Assembly (NCBI GenBank): GCA_024663395.1
Contig: JANFAH010000089.1
Span: forward strand, 108,405-172,404
Source: Pisolithus tinctorius
Lineage: Eukaryota > Basidiomycota > Agaricomycetes > Boletales > Pisolithaceae
Length of the DNA stretch: 64,000 bases
Reading direction: 5' to 3'
Part shown: positions 1 to 11,402 of the stretch, piece by piece
How the letters are laid out: each line of letters opens with the position of its first letter
Numbering within the stretch: position 1 is the stretch's first letter
Translations under genes and position numbers: made by a program
Notes under the pieces: generated by a model
Told to the model about the DNA's origin: nothing
Seen by the model: only the letters and a program-made list of their open reading frames with translations
The model's database searches: none

Positions 1-61
1 ACAGGAGGGAATAAGGTTACGTTACATAAGCCCGCCGCTCTGCTGCCAGGGATGTTCAACG

Positions 62-708
62 TTGAAGGCGCTTAATCACAGCTTCACCTCACCTGTACAT
101 CAATGGCAATCCTCTCAGAAGTCTCTTTCCACTAGCGACACCCAAATCCATGAAAAGGAGCAGAAAAGAGCAAAGCAGCTTTCCTCAGCGGACGTGAAGA
201 CATTACAGAAGGGTATTGACGGCCTGATCGAGTGTACACAGATCATCCATATAGCGAGTGCTTCTCACTCATTCATATAATTACTCTCACGACGACGTTG
301 TTGTATCCCACTCTCCTGCCCAAGAATTACAAGGTAGACCTGTTCGCTAAGGCCTTGTCAGTTTCCATAAATTTTCCAGCAGTCCACCTCACCGACCTGT
401 TGCGGATGACGCACCTGTCGGCATATGGCTTTCCACATCCCCATTCTCTGTCTTATTCATGTGCGAACGATGCGGGAGTGAATCATGGCGGCAGTGGGGT
501 GGCGAGTCTCGTCTTCCCATCATGTGATCTTCAGTACCGACGAGGGGAAGATGGCAAACATAAGTCCTCGCGCTATTGGGCTCACCCGTAGTTGCAATCA
601 CGTTCCTGTGAATAGTCCCTGTCACGCTGGACAGACGGCCAAGTCTAGCAGCTGCGCAAGCCAGGCGCTGACTGTGGCCCTTGCTGTAGTCCCTCTGCGA
701 AGCTTGTG
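62..708 (+). pseudogene. Left-end plus-strand gene, unit A copy (broken)
   Basis: Not a family I recognise. A first coding stretch (62-333) contains a lysine/glutamine-rich helix-like segment (KRAKQLSSADVKTLQKGID, then LIECTQII) and ends at a GT donor after AATTACAAG. The unit B copy reads on through DERDALVHIITPTT and PPTLPPNNYK to a GTAAGA donor. Unit A has lost bases around 245-265 and shifts frame there. Two later stretches, about 404-592 (a VNHGGSGVASL segment) and 642-708 (AKSSSCASQALTVALAVV), keep one reading frame in both units and are separated by an intron-like segment starting GTAGTT. I infer a decayed multi-exon gene. The minus strand is also partly open here, so orientation is not certain. 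Confidence 0.4.
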
Positions 709-935
709 AGCGTCAGGCACACCATCAAGAATCCAGAGATGAGCCAGTAAAATGGGACATTGTGTCCGAGTCTGAACTGGAGTCAAAACCACCCAATGAA
801 TCAGAGTGCGAAGACGAGCAGTCTTGCTCCAACAGTACCAGTGCACGGTATTGATACATATCGAGTCGTGGGAAATTCTGGAAAGAGGGAGGCGAGATAA
901 ACGTCATACTTACAGCAATAGACAATAATGCTGAG

Positions 936-1316
936 TCACGAGAACTCGTGGGCGTACTGGTGTACGCTATGGAGGATGCAGGCCCGTGTTCGACGTGAAA
1001 CTGAGACGAGCATTGATAACTTTCTAGAGGTTTTGTCACGACCTGACAAAGCTTGTTGCTCGTCGTTGCTCGTGGCTGCGGGGGTGCGCGCATCGCCAGC
1101 GTCACTTGTAACATCCACTGAACCAGAACTGTCATGCTCCTTTTTTACTTTTCCTTTGTGTTTCCCCCGCGACAGATTTTCCCTCCCTGCAGTGTTTCCA
1201 TGGGTGTTAGGGCGGTTCATGCGGTTGAGGCTGCCAATGCTTGCATGAACACAGGCAGTCTTGGTGGTTAGACCGTCCACGCCTCGTAAAACTTCAGCGT
1301 GGGCGCTGTTGTCCAT
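936..1316 (-). CDS. Hypothetical Ser/Lys-rich hydrophilic protein, unit A copy
   Basis: This reading frame starts at an ATG and runs 126 codons on the minus strand. The protein begins MDNSAHAEVLRG, then has an Asn/Gly/Lys/Ser-rich middle (RPNTHGNTAGRE, GKHKGKVKKEHDSSGS, TSNDEQQALSGRDKTS). No hydrophobic segment, signal peptide or catalytic motif is visible. The unit B copy (34014-34385) keeps the frame and composition up to the DKTS segment, after which the two diverge by a frame change. That suggests an exon boundary near 1030, where a GT donor follows. A plus-strand frame through 860-990 (a LTAIDNNAESREL segment) overlaps and is also conserved, so coding on the opposite strand cannot be excluded. 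Confidence 0.45.
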   Translation of the reverse strand: MDNSAHAEVLRGVDGLTTKTACVHASIGSLNRMNRPNTHGNTAGRENLSRGKHKGKVKKEHDSSGSVDVTSDAGDARTPAATSNDEQQALSGRDKTSRKLSMLVSVSRRTRACILHSVHQYAHEFS

Positions 1317-2376
1317 GCCTGATCAACCCTCCTGTGTTCTACAGAGGAGGGAATGAACGACACTCGACGAGAGATGGGGACGTGATTATTGGGCAAAAAT
1401 TCCTGGTCTGATTATGGACGGACTGGTGGAGATATGGCGGTAGGGGCACCGTCATCGAGCTTCAGAAACTGATGCGTAGATATGGTCGATGGGAAGGAGG
1501 GAGGAGGGGAGGGAGTGTGATGCAAGCGCTGGGTAGGGACCGCATGAGGATTTGTCGTCTTTCGTATCCCGTTTCAGAGGGTCAAAGACTCCAACTGATC
1601 TATCTTGAAGTTGATATGTTGCTGAAGCAAGAAATGAACGGCAAAGGCGACATGGGAAAACTCGATTTACCTCATCGTTGTCATCGAGTCGGACTCGCCA
1701 TCGACCGCCTCGATTGTCTAAGGGCCGTCAGAAGTGTCGTTGTCGGCGCCGGTGACTAGTGTGACCGCGGTGGAGTTCTTTTCCTCGAGAAGACAATCAC
1801 TGCCCTGCAATTGGTTGGATTATCCCGATTGACGGCGCTGTTGTTCCAGCGCGGTATCCTTAGTCCGGCTATGCCGACGAGTCTCTTGTGGTCGACGTTA
1901 GTTGGGTTTCGAATGGTGTCAGAGGATGGTTTTGGGGTGTGAATTCCTGGGCAGAACGTCTGGGAGCACCAAAGAAATACGGATGGAGCAACGAGGTGGT
2001 CGAGGGGCAGCTTACATCCGAGAATTCCGATGATGACACTCGCTTCAAACTTTCACTGCACTAGTCTAAATACACCAGCTGTAATAGCCCACGACTCCGA
2101 ACTGTAGTAAAGGTGACTTGGACTGGAGAAACAAATTAAATTGTAATTACTATCCACAGCCCTCCGGGCGCCCCCTGGACGCCATTGGAGGGAGTATGTG
2201 ACGGACATAATTACGAAGTTATACAAGTGAAAGAAACATTTGTTTTTCGAAGAATCTGCTATCGACAGTCTATGGTAGTGTTCGAATGGTAGGGCAAGAG
2301 TGGATTGTTCGGCGAGGTGGACTATATAGGGTGGTAGATGATATAACTGTTGTGTGGTGAGTTATGGTATGCATGG
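1317..2376. other. Conserved but unassigned stretch (unit A)
   Basis: This stretch aligns with 34386-35290 of unit B but holds no reading frame I can support on either strand. It includes a purine-rich run near 1490-1520. Nothing recognisable is seen. Confidence 0.4.
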
Positions 2377-2812
2377 TCAGCGCAGGACGTACGAGCGATC
2401 TTCAACAATGTAGAGGATCGGCTGGCACATAATGAAGTAGAGCCACAGACCTGGCCCCCGAGTGTCCATACGGCGTCGACGATACCTAAGCGATAAAAGG
2501 TGGGCCCTCAATCGTTTCCCAAGGTCACCAATACTGATGTCGATAGCTGACTCGGTTAACGCGTCCTTGTTTGAGAGCTCGTCCATGCAACGACTGCTTT
2601 CCACAAGGGCTCCCACAACTGTGATACAGGTTGTGCCTGCAGGCATGCTGGATCCCGGAGCATCTGCAAGCGCATGTGATCGCCTGCATCGTTGCATGAG
2701 CTGACGACAAGTAAGGTGAAGAGTGACCAGTGACCTACGGATTGATACCATTGTAACGTATCAGCATCTCCAGGTCATGAGAGCAAGAGTGGAGATTGTA
2801 ATAGTATAACAT
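2377..2812 (-). CDS. Small intron-dense family, member 1 (unit A), 126 aa
   Basis: Two exons on the minus strand: 2812-2739 (74 nt, from ATG) and 2683-2377, joined across a 55-nt intron with GTAGGT donor, CTCAT branch-like site and ACGATGCAG acceptor. The first exon encodes MLYYYNLHSCSHDLEM and ends RYNGINP at phase 2. The exon length and phase equal those of members 2 (unit B) and 5. The second exon stays open to a TGA at 2377 and is rich in Ser, Ala, Asp and Arg (KDALTESAIDISIGDLGKR). An open frame extends upstream of the ATG to 2977, but it runs into an inverted block found only in unit A, so I place the start at 2812. The unit B copy has lost the ATG and gained a stop. Function unknown. 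Confidence 0.5.
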
Positions 2813-5800
2813 TGTCAATGAATGATATACTTGTTTCCGCACCTCTTGTGGATCAAGTGCTTCAGATTCCGCCAATTCAAGCCACTGAGCGAGTTTCTTC
2901 CGTGAGACAAACAGCTTATAGATCGGCAAAGTGGCGACGAAATTCATGAATCCTTTGGGTGGAAAGAAGGTTTCCACTCAGGTTATCGCATCCCTTAGCA
3001 GAAACTGGATTGATATCGGTACTTTGAGATGGATTTTCTGTCATTGTTGTCTTCGCACGTGTAAGATCGTTGTCAAACATTCACAGGCTTCGCGTCGAGC
3101 TACCCGGCGAAGGTTTCAGCGTTTAACTACTTCGTGAACCAACAAAGGGCCGTGATTGAACGTGACTCGGCGCGTCGCTCGCTTGCTGGCCAGTTGCGCC
3201 ATGTCTTCACTATCAGTTCTACAAACACTCGTAATTTGAGCCCTACTGGGGGACTGTCCTGGTTCCATCGTCTGGTCATTCTGTGCGTGAACAATATGAG
3301 GGTTTAACAACATTGTTGAAACCCACGGAGAAACAGCCGTATGTAGTCACCCGCTACTAGCCAGGCTACTACCAGGCTGGCGCAGCGTTTTGCCACTCCC
3401 GATCATCGATCTCGTTGTGATTTTGCCGTGAACTACTGATCACAAACTAGCACCACGTGCAGACGGTGAGTCAAGCCGCGTACCATTGCACATATGGCAC
3501 AAGCCCGTTTTTATTGGCTGATTATATCTCCACTTGCCTTGGATCTTAACCAGAAACCTGCATCAGGGAACGATGGATTTGATCGACTTTCCATTCCCTA
3601 GGTACCGCGGGGTTCATCGAAGGGGACACCGGCGTTTCGTGAAATCCCATCTCTCGTCTGGGCCCTAGTCAAATAATCCCGTTTATTACTTCCGCCACCC
3701 TGGAGTTTAAAACTTGCTGAAATTCACTACCTGCTTGAATCAAGCTTGTACAAATCGCGATAACGACTGCAGGCAGTTTATTGGCCGGAGTAAAGGCTTG
3801 CTGTAGGGGGCGCTCCACGAGTTAGAAGGGTAGAGAGAGACCAAAAGGGGAAACCTCCTGCGGTTAGAAGTACTCACGCCGAGTTGCATGCGACGGAGTT
3901 CAAGTCGCAGTGTTGACATGTACCAGAATTAGGCATCAATTTTTGCCTAAACTTGCCTTTCATTCACTTGGTACTGCCAATGGAAGCAGAACAGCTTAGA
4001 CAATTCTTTTATGGTTGAGTGTGAGCTCCAGAAATATGTCGAAAAAATATTTCCTTCAACCGGGTCGACGAAGCTTGACCGGGCTTAGATTGTGCTTCCC
4101 ACGTGTTCGATCGCACAACGATATATGTAGTACTGGCAGAGGAAACGGCGAAGTCCACTGCCTGAAAGACCATTTATCACAGTGGAGCCCTAACTACTGA
4201 ACCCTATACCATCGACCCAGAAGCAGCTTTTCCAACGGGTTTACTGTACTTCCGGTGGCATAGCAATCGCCAACTTCAAATATGCAGACTGCTGTGATGA
4301 AAACAAGCACACTGAGCGAACCAGCTATTGGGGAATCGTCCTGTGCTCTGTCGAACATCTTGGGATGGCTTGTCAATTGAAGGAAAGCAGAGGAATGACT
4401 TGAAAATGAAACGGTTCCCTCCCCCACCATCTGTCGTCGATGTGGTTACCTCAGGGGGGCGTGAAGGTCGGCAGCAAGCTCAACATCGCCGGCGATACCC
4501 CTTGACTTTATCGAGGCCCCGTTGTGTATGGATCGCAATCACATACGCACACCAGGACTGTTTCACTGGGAAGACAAAACAAACATTTACTTAAGCTTTG
4601 GCGCCTCATGATTTTGCCTACCTACGCATGTTCTTCGGGAGGTGCAGAGAATAGCAAGCAGATACTGTTCACTACCCTTCATGTGGACCGCTCAATGTTC
4701 ACTGCAGTAAGACACAAACCAATTATCATCCCTGGTTGAGGGCTTGAATCTGTCACCACATAGTAGTGATATCTAGAGCACTTCCAACGAGAAATGCCTA
4801 TTTCAAATGAGTGGTACTCATACATCTGTCTGATGGAACAACGAGAAACAAATACTGTATGAGGATGAGCATCATATGATGCTCTCCTAGAAGCAGTTCG
4901 GTTTTTTTCGACACGCGATCGGAAAACAAATTTTCCGTCCTTTGTGGCGCGATTGCGATGCAGCGAATACCGTGAGAACGCCACCACATGTTGAGGTGAA
5001 CATTGCTGTACTTCTTTCATGTCCTACTAACCCCATGCAGTATGTTCTCGAGGACATTTCGCTGTTGCCCACGTACGCATTTCCTGCCGTGAATTGGCGT
5101 GGTCCTGATGGACATAGTGCGCTTCTACTGCCATCTTCTGAACATCAGTACTATGTTCACGTTCATTCGCCAGCTTTTGATAGATCACATGAGTTGGACC
5201 TCTTATCCCCTGACCACTGTCAAGAGAGAACTCAGGAGTCACACCAAAACAAATGAACAGCAGATAAGTAGACCTGTGACAACCAGTGGTTCGGTAAACC
5301 GTGGACCGAGATGCATAGGAGTTGGTATTCACAAAGACTGAGGTGAGTCTCAGGCCCCACGAAAGCTATAGCGAGCTCTGATATCAATCAATTGGATTAT
5401 AAGAAAAGTAATTCCGTAGGGAGAATAGTCCCAGCGGATTTTCTGGAATTCGACAGAGTTTGCATCACCCGAACCAGGCTTAATCGTGAAGTGAAGTTTG
5501 ACATGTGCTGGAAGTACAATACTGAAGTGCCCAGTCCGCAGTCCTGCACAGCCTCTAGACATCACCTCTACTTTTGTACGACTGGCTGGCGAGCGAAGTT
5601 AGAAGCGGTGGTAGGTTCAAAGTCAAATCGCGCCACCAGGGTGGCGTGAGGGGCCCTATGCTACAATGGTGGAGGTACTATGTACACAGGGAGAGTAGCT
5701 GTGCGGGCACTATGTCTTGAATAGATGGTTTTGGCAGGTCATTGCGTGGCAGCGTAACATAATCGACCCTTACCGACCCCTTTTAATGGCATCGAGTTCG

Positions 5801-6440
5801 CGGGAGGTGATGATGACCTGGCCCACGAGCCTTCCGACCGCGACAACATTCTTACACGTTCACAAGTACTTTACAGGAAGCCTGATGGGCAGAGATTGGG
5901 CAGAGACAACAAATACACGAAGTCGTGTCAGAGCACTAGTATGCCTTTGCAGGAACATTAAACTACCCTTGATGGCCCAGCATGCAATTCAAGCACTACG
6001 GGTTGGTCTGGGGCAACACCCGGAGAAGCAAACACAAGGTCCAGACAATGCAGGATTTGAATTGGAGTCAGGTGTTGGCAACTGCTTCGGAAGTGAGCCT
6101 GGCATACTAGTAATACACTGCTGGTCGATCTTCAGGAGCTGGGCTTGAAAATTGGGAGAAGTCCGACGACCACGCTTTGGAGCGCGCGGCTATCACCACA
6201 GGCGGCGCAACTCAATTGAAACACCTAAGATCGTACGGAGTACTTAAAGTGTGTGAGTGTGCATTTGTCTACAAGACATTCTGAGATTTTCGTGGGGAAA
6301 GTCATACGAAGGGGGGACACATGTGATTGCGTTCGTACACGTGGTTTACAGGAAGACATGCTGCACAAGCGATTAGAGTAAACGAAGGTGGTCGATGTCA
6401 CGCAAATTTTGGCCCGTTCATCTTCTGCAGATAGTCGCCG
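2813..6440. other. Flank of module 1: conserved, no clear gene
   Basis: The stretch repeats in direct orientation about 4 kb downstream (2450-4920 resembles 6480-8730) and in unit B. It holds a 375-bp inverted block (2929-3302). It also holds a plus-strand fragment at 4942-5256 (QYVLEDISLL, then LLPSSEHQYYVHVHSPAFDR) whose closest relative lies on the minus strand at 8823-9095. Neither fragment has a supported start or complete exon set. Both strands are open there, so I do not call a gene. Confidence 0.4.
2929..3302. repeat. Inverted copy of a 9.4-9.75 kb block, unit A only
   Basis: The reverse complement of this stretch resembles 9386-9753 in order and content, including the segment whose matching strand reads GQSPSRAQITSVCR. 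Unit B at the same place (about 35793-35850) instead has about 50 bp that match the paralogous site at 6945-6995. Sequence on both sides of the block realigns with unit B. A copy of the block was therefore inserted in inverted orientation, or replaced local sequence, in unit A only. It fuses a foreign open frame to the 5' side of family member 1. Confidence 0.7.
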
Positions 6441-6750
6441 CTAAGGAAGTCGAGAATTCGAAGGAAAGCTATCGTTCCTTCTCATCTGTTTTCCGCGTTC
6501 ACCAGTACTGGCGTCAGGGAGCTCATACGTGCGTCGACCGCTCTCGACGCAAGCTTTCGCAGTGTTGGCAGAGGTTGTGCCTGCCGACGGGTTGGGCCCC
6601 AGAGCTCCCACAAGCGTGTATGAACGCCTGCATCGTTGCATGAGCTAACGACTAAGGTGAAGAAGGGTGACCGGTGACCTACGGGTTGACACCGTTGTAA
6701 TGAGTTGGGGCCTCCGGATCATGAGGGTAGCTGTAATGACGGCACATCAT
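6441..6750 (-). CDS. Small intron-dense family, member 2 (unit A), 84 aa
   Basis: Exons 6750-6683 (68 nt) and 6627-6441 (187 nt, stop TAG) are joined across a 55-nt intron with GTAGGT donor, GCTCAT branch-like motif and CGATGCAG acceptor. The protein starts MMCRHYSYPHDPEAP, crosses the intron at the shared NGVNP motif, and ends NDSFPSNSRLP. The ortholog at 39025-39340 has an identical 187-nt second exon and a 74-nt first exon, and is also fully open. That both copies are intact argues for a real gene. A TTTAAAGGGG box lies at 6812-6821. The protein is hydrophilic, with no membrane segment. Function unknown. Confidence 0.6.
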
Positions 6751-9657
6751 CAATGAATGGTGACTCGTTTCTGTAACTTTGCACTTCCTGTGGATTGCAG
6801 AGTGCTTCGTTTTTAAAGGGGCAACCACGGTTTACCCACCTACCTCCCCATTATCGTCCGTTGGATTGGCAGAGGAGCAACTGGTTCCCCCACTCCAAAT
6901 CATCGAGTGGGTTTCTTCCCTGAGACAAACAACTTATAGATCTACATCTTGGACCATAACACGATGCTTGCCTTCTGAACGCATGTGTTCCGAGTTTAAC
7001 AACATCACTGAAACTCCTGCAGGAGCAGATGTGGTGCCACGATACCCTGGCATAGTGCTTTGGAATAATGAATGGCAAAACCACTCCTGATCATCGATCT
7101 CGCTGTGATTTGGCTGTGAAATATGGAGTGTAGACTGGCAAAACGGGTGATTGGTGAGTCAAGTCATGCATCACCTTTCGTGCTCCGAAGCCGCAAGACG
7201 GACGGTGTAGGTCACGTTTGTACCATATGTGCAATAAGGAGTTCTCTCCGACCCAGCCCAGTTCTCTTTCTGGCTGATCGTGTCTCCAGTCGCCTTGTAT
7301 CTCGACCAGAGGTCTGCACCGCGGAACAACGACTCCAACGGATGGCTTTTGCATCCGCTCCCTACTTACCGCCAGGTTCATACAAGTGTTTACGCGAATG
7401 CTCTTATTGCGGCCTGAAGTTGGTTTATTACCTCCGAGACCCTGCAGACAGGGTCACAGAAACACAAAGCGCAACGAGTTTGTGCTGTATATGTATGTAG
7501 TATATAATGTTCCCCGCGGGTCCTAGTTTGGACTGATTCCACCTCCCAAACAAGGCTGTGTGGGGCCTACAGAAGTACTCACTCGCACCGCGTTGCACGC
7601 TTGGAGATGCTATGTTGACATGTGGTAGGATCGGACATTGGTCTTCACCTAAACTTTACCTTGATTCACTCGACACTGGAATGGAGCAGTTTGAGGACAA
7701 TTTACCGAGTGTCCTTTTGTGGTTAAGAGCGAGTTCTGCAGGGACTGATACAACCTTCCCATATTTCGATTTTCCCCCTTTAATCGGCATGAAACATTCA
7801 CCGGGCTACTAGGTGCGCACCGATCGTAGCGGCCAAAGGTCCTATATTAGTTCCGCATTGCACGGCGATACCGGCAGAAGAATCAGTAAAATTGGTATCT
7901 GTTGACTGGTACGCTGGAATATTTGGTCAGCTGTCATGGCAGAGCAGAAACTAAACCCTACACCATCGAAGTTCTCCAAATCGTTGCTAGACAGGACAAT
8001 AACCGCCAATTTCCGTTATGTTGAGATAATATACAGATGGAAGAAGAAGAAAAAGGCTACTCTGTGAACTGGCCACCGGTGATTGATCTTCGATCAATGC
8101 TCGGTCGAGTATATTTTCTTGTGAAATAGTTTTTCAACTGAAGTGAGACGGAGAACAATTACTGATTCTTTTTCAGCTCCGCCGTGCAGTGTTGGCAAGC
8201 GTGGCGTCATGCAGGGCAGGTTATCACAAGCCATACCCCTTAGCCTGAAACGTTGGCCACCCTGAATATGGAGCACAGCCGGGTGCGCACATCAGAACCA
8301 TTGCACTGGGAGATCGATAGAAAACGCTTTAACCTTAACATTTCATAATCACACTTACCTATACATTCTCCCTGTGAGACGCAAGGCATAGCAAACGGCC
8401 GCCATGCTTGCCAACCATGTAGACCAGCCAACTTCGCCACACACTCTAGTGTCACCGGGTCTGAACGCAGTCTAACTCATGGCCATCCCTGGGTAGCGCC
8501 TTGATAACCCCAAGGGAACGAAAACACAAACCATTTGTCGGCCCTGTCTAGGAGCTTAAATTCGCCACCACTTAACAATGCAATCTGTACGGGCAACGAA
8601 TGCTTCCACCGAGAAATGCCTCGGGTTTCAATTGAATGTACTTGGACGCTCTCTGAGAAAACGATGGGAAACGAGTGCTGGGTGGAGATAATGTTCTTCT
8701 GGAGGCAATTTAGTTTTCAACCTGTAAGTATTATCACATCTCTAACATGAAGGCAGAGGATCGGATGCAAACCTGCTCTCGGATTGGAACAAAACATGGA
8801 TCCCGAGCAACAATTGATACGCCTACCCTCTCGACATCCTCACTTCATGGTGATCAGAGGGTAAGAGATCTAATTCATATGACCTATCAGAAGCAGACAA
8901 ATGAACGTGAAAATAGTACCAATTTCCAGAAGATGGTGGTAGGAGTGTGCTAGATCTTTCAGGATCAGATCCATGGTGGCAAAGCGTACAATGCAATGTG
9001 GTTTCCTCGAGGACATATTGCACGTCGGTTGGTAAGACCCAAAAAAACGTATGATGTCGATCCAAGAAAAGCATCGAGTCCACAAAGACGGCCAACGAGT
9101 CTTGATGACCAAAGCAGATTAGAGCAGACAGACTGTTGGCAACCAGCAGTCCGGTAACACATCAAAAACATGCGGATCGTTATGCGTAGAAGCTGATGAA
9201 TGACGAACCGGGATGAACCTCACCATGAGATCTATAACAAGCTTCTATCAGCTGTCCGTACTAAGAAAAGACAGGAGTACCCAAGGAGTTTTCTAAAATG
9301 AACAAAGTTAGCCGATGCTTCACCACTCTGAATCAACCTTATCATAATGTTCACGCCCGATGGTGCACAGCACGACCAAAGACCATGGAACCAGGACAGG
9401 CCCCCAGTAGGACTCGAATCATGAGAGTGAGAGTGTTTGTAGAACCGGTAGTGAAGACATGACGCAGCTGGCCAGCAAACGAGCAACACGCTGAGTCACG
9501 TTCAGTCACAGTCCTTTGTTGGTTCACGAAGTAATTAAACGCTGAAACCTTCGCCAGGCAGCTCGACGCGAAGCCAGTGAACATCTGACAACGATCTTAC
9601 ACACGCAAAACTCATTACAGGAACACGAGCGAAAACAACAAAGACAGAGAATCCATC
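6751..9657. other. Flank of module 2: conserved, no clear gene
   Basis: This is the direct-repeat partner of the module 1 flank and is conserved at 39341-42275. Minus-strand fragments read CYGPRCRSISCL (6930-6965) and QYVLEETTLHC, then NWYYFHVH (8823-9095). A plus-strand frame across 9550-9750 is open too. Unit A has a TGA (near 9492) where unit B has CGA. I see no complete gene. Confidence 0.4.
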
Positions 9658-10132
9658 TCAAAGTACCGATATCAATCCAGTTTCTGCTAAGGGATGTGAT
9701 AACTGGAGTGGATACCTTCTTTCCACCCCAAAAGATTCACGAATTTCGTCGCCACTTGCGTCCAGCACCAGTGCTGGCAGAATAATCTGCTAAAAATAAA
9801 CAAAAGAGAGGGGAAGTTTACGGGTGCATCAGCCGCCACACAAAAACTCACCTCATCCATTGGCGTAGAATTTACAGGGGGAGTTGGATGATGCAAAGCA
9901 TTAGCGAGTGCGCTACATTTCATGGCATCGGGGCATGGCGAGCCGATTAACGAGGGATAACACACGATATAGCCGGATTATCGTGGTGCTCGGGCCCTTC
10001 GGGGTCAGGAAGATTGGTTTCGTTGGGCACTGTCGGAGGATTTGGAATACTCGTCTCCTCTGCACTTGCGGCGGATTGAGAACCGTTGTTATGCTCGAGA
10101 CCCTCCGGGTCAAAAGGATTGGTGTCGACCAT
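9658..10132 (-). CDS. Small intron-dense family, member 3 (unit A), 118 aa
   Basis: Three minus-strand exons: 10132-9966 (167 nt), 9912-9852 (61 nt) and 9786-9658 (129 nt, stop TGA), with introns of 53 and 65 nt. Exon 1 starts MVDTNPFDPEGLEHNNG and contains one full 102-bp (34-aa) repeat unit plus a partial one (EETSIPNP, then a DPEGPEHHD segment). Unit B has one more unit. Exon 2 is Pro/Asn-rich (ALHHPTPPVNSTPMDE). Exon 3 begins IILPALVLDASGDEIRESFG and differs from unit B after a one-base change that alters the C-terminus. Start context CGACAATG and exon phases match the other members. Acidic and probably disordered. Function unknown. Confidence 0.6.
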
Positions 10133-10198
10133 TGTCGAAGGATTTGGAATACTCGTCTCCTCTGCTCTTGCAGTGGATTGAGGACTCCATCTACACAA
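9966..10198 (-). repeat. 102-bp in-exon tandem repeat, unit A allele
   Basis: The repeated landmark on the + strand (TTTGGAATACTCGTCTCCTC) occurs at 10041 and 10143, exactly 102 bp apart. It corresponds to a 34-residue unit within exon 1 of family member 3. Unit B carries landmarks at 42629, 42731 and 42833, one unit more. Exon 1 there is 269 nt instead of 167 nt. Confidence 0.85.
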
Positions 10199-11402
10199 CG
10201 CCTTTCTTTTTTAAAGGGGAAGTCGCGGTGTTTGTCAGTTTACAGCCATTCAACAGGGTTCCAGGAAAAAACGTAGCACAAGCATTGGTACCCCCCCCTG
10301 TGATCGGCTACGCAGCTGCATGAGCAGCTTATGCCATCTCCAACTTGCCAAGATACGAGATCGGCAGGAACTCTATCAACCATCAGGCTAGCATGGACTA
10401 GGAGCGTCTGTGACCTTGAACCTATTGAAATGCATCGCAAAAGACGGGGTCCCACCTTCGAGTGGGGCCTGCAAGCCACCTTGAGGGCTTCTTCTACCTG
10501 GACTTGAAGATAAATGAATTTGCGTACACAAGAGCTGCCCAGCGTGACCATCCAATAGAACAGTAGACAAAGAGCGACAGGTGCCCAGTCTGCTAGAATC
10601 CATGATCCGTGAGAATCAGAGTGTGTAAAAGGACAACCAGTCCTACTATTCAGCCAGGCGCTCAGGCAGTGCATGCGCCCAACTGATAATTCTAACGTTC
10701 AATATCCCACAAACACAACGCAGATATGCGGGACTGGTGGCTTTCTTGTAAGACCTCAATGGGGTAAAATGAGACCAAGTCAGCGTGGGAGAATTCACTG
10801 TCTAATCCACTACTCCGCGCTACATGGGGATAGGTGAATCATCACAGCGATCACCTGAAGAGTGTTGAATTGTAGTGTGATGTTGGCGCAGCGGTCGGTA
10901 AAATTAGTAAGGCGACAATTGGGCGCTTTGTGGGGACTGTACCCTACACCACGGAAGTCATTAACTACCTCTGTCAGGGTGGAGTACCCACTACAAGTTC
11001 GCGACTGGTATGCACTGGGTGTCCCCGGCGACTTACTTGTGCCACGTATTACTATCGATTCCATAACGCCGTCAGGCAGAGGAATAAATTTTGGCCAGGA
11101 AACACTGGCGTACGGGGGTTAACTAAGCAGGGTTGCGGAGAATCAAAACCATTAACCGCACTGATAGCAACGAATAACTCCGTCTCGTAAACGACCCTAA
11201 GAAAACTCTTAACACATGCCAACCACACTCTTGGTACCCGGGTACTTGGAGACAGGCAAGCAAGCCTGCCCACAGCAACGAGTAACCCTATTTATGTCTC
11301 CTGGAAGCGTTCGCGAGAGGTGGGTATGGCCCGGACGGTCCGTCTGGACCTTGACAATTGTGCACGAGTAATTTACAGAAGAAAACATGTAATGAATCCA
11401 TC
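10133..11402. other. Flank of module 3: conserved, no clear gene
   Basis: The stretch repeats downstream of member 4 (for example 10341-10440 resembles 12690-12770) and in unit B (42823-44308). Several short frames are open on both strands, with no matching splice pattern between units. Nothing is called. Confidence 0.35.
10210..10219 (-). promoter_or_regulatory. TTTAAAGGGG box upstream of member 3
   Basis: The same decamer or a close variant lies about 80 bp upstream of the ATG here and in the unit B copy (42900-42909). Variants sit at 12218-12227 and 45001-45010, also about 80 bp upstream of member 4. Its fixed position suggests a TATA-like core promoter element. Common descent of the whole region is the simpler alternative. 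Confidence 0.4.

Noticed and set aside
2735..2977. An 80-codon version of family member 1 starting at 2977
   Set aside because: Its first part lies in the inverted block found only in unit A, so the frame is a recent fusion.
8823..9095. Conserved QYVLEE ... YYFHVH protein fragment as a gene
   Set aside because: Related sequence occurs on the opposite strand at 4942-5256, two frames are equally open in unit B, and substitutions do not favour either.
9550..9780. Plus-strand frame RREASEHLTTIL, RIHLKVPISIQFLLRDV, first taken as a gene
   Set aside because: It lies opposite exon 3 of family member 3, has no start or splice pattern, and is interrupted in unit B by a TGA and a one-base deletion.
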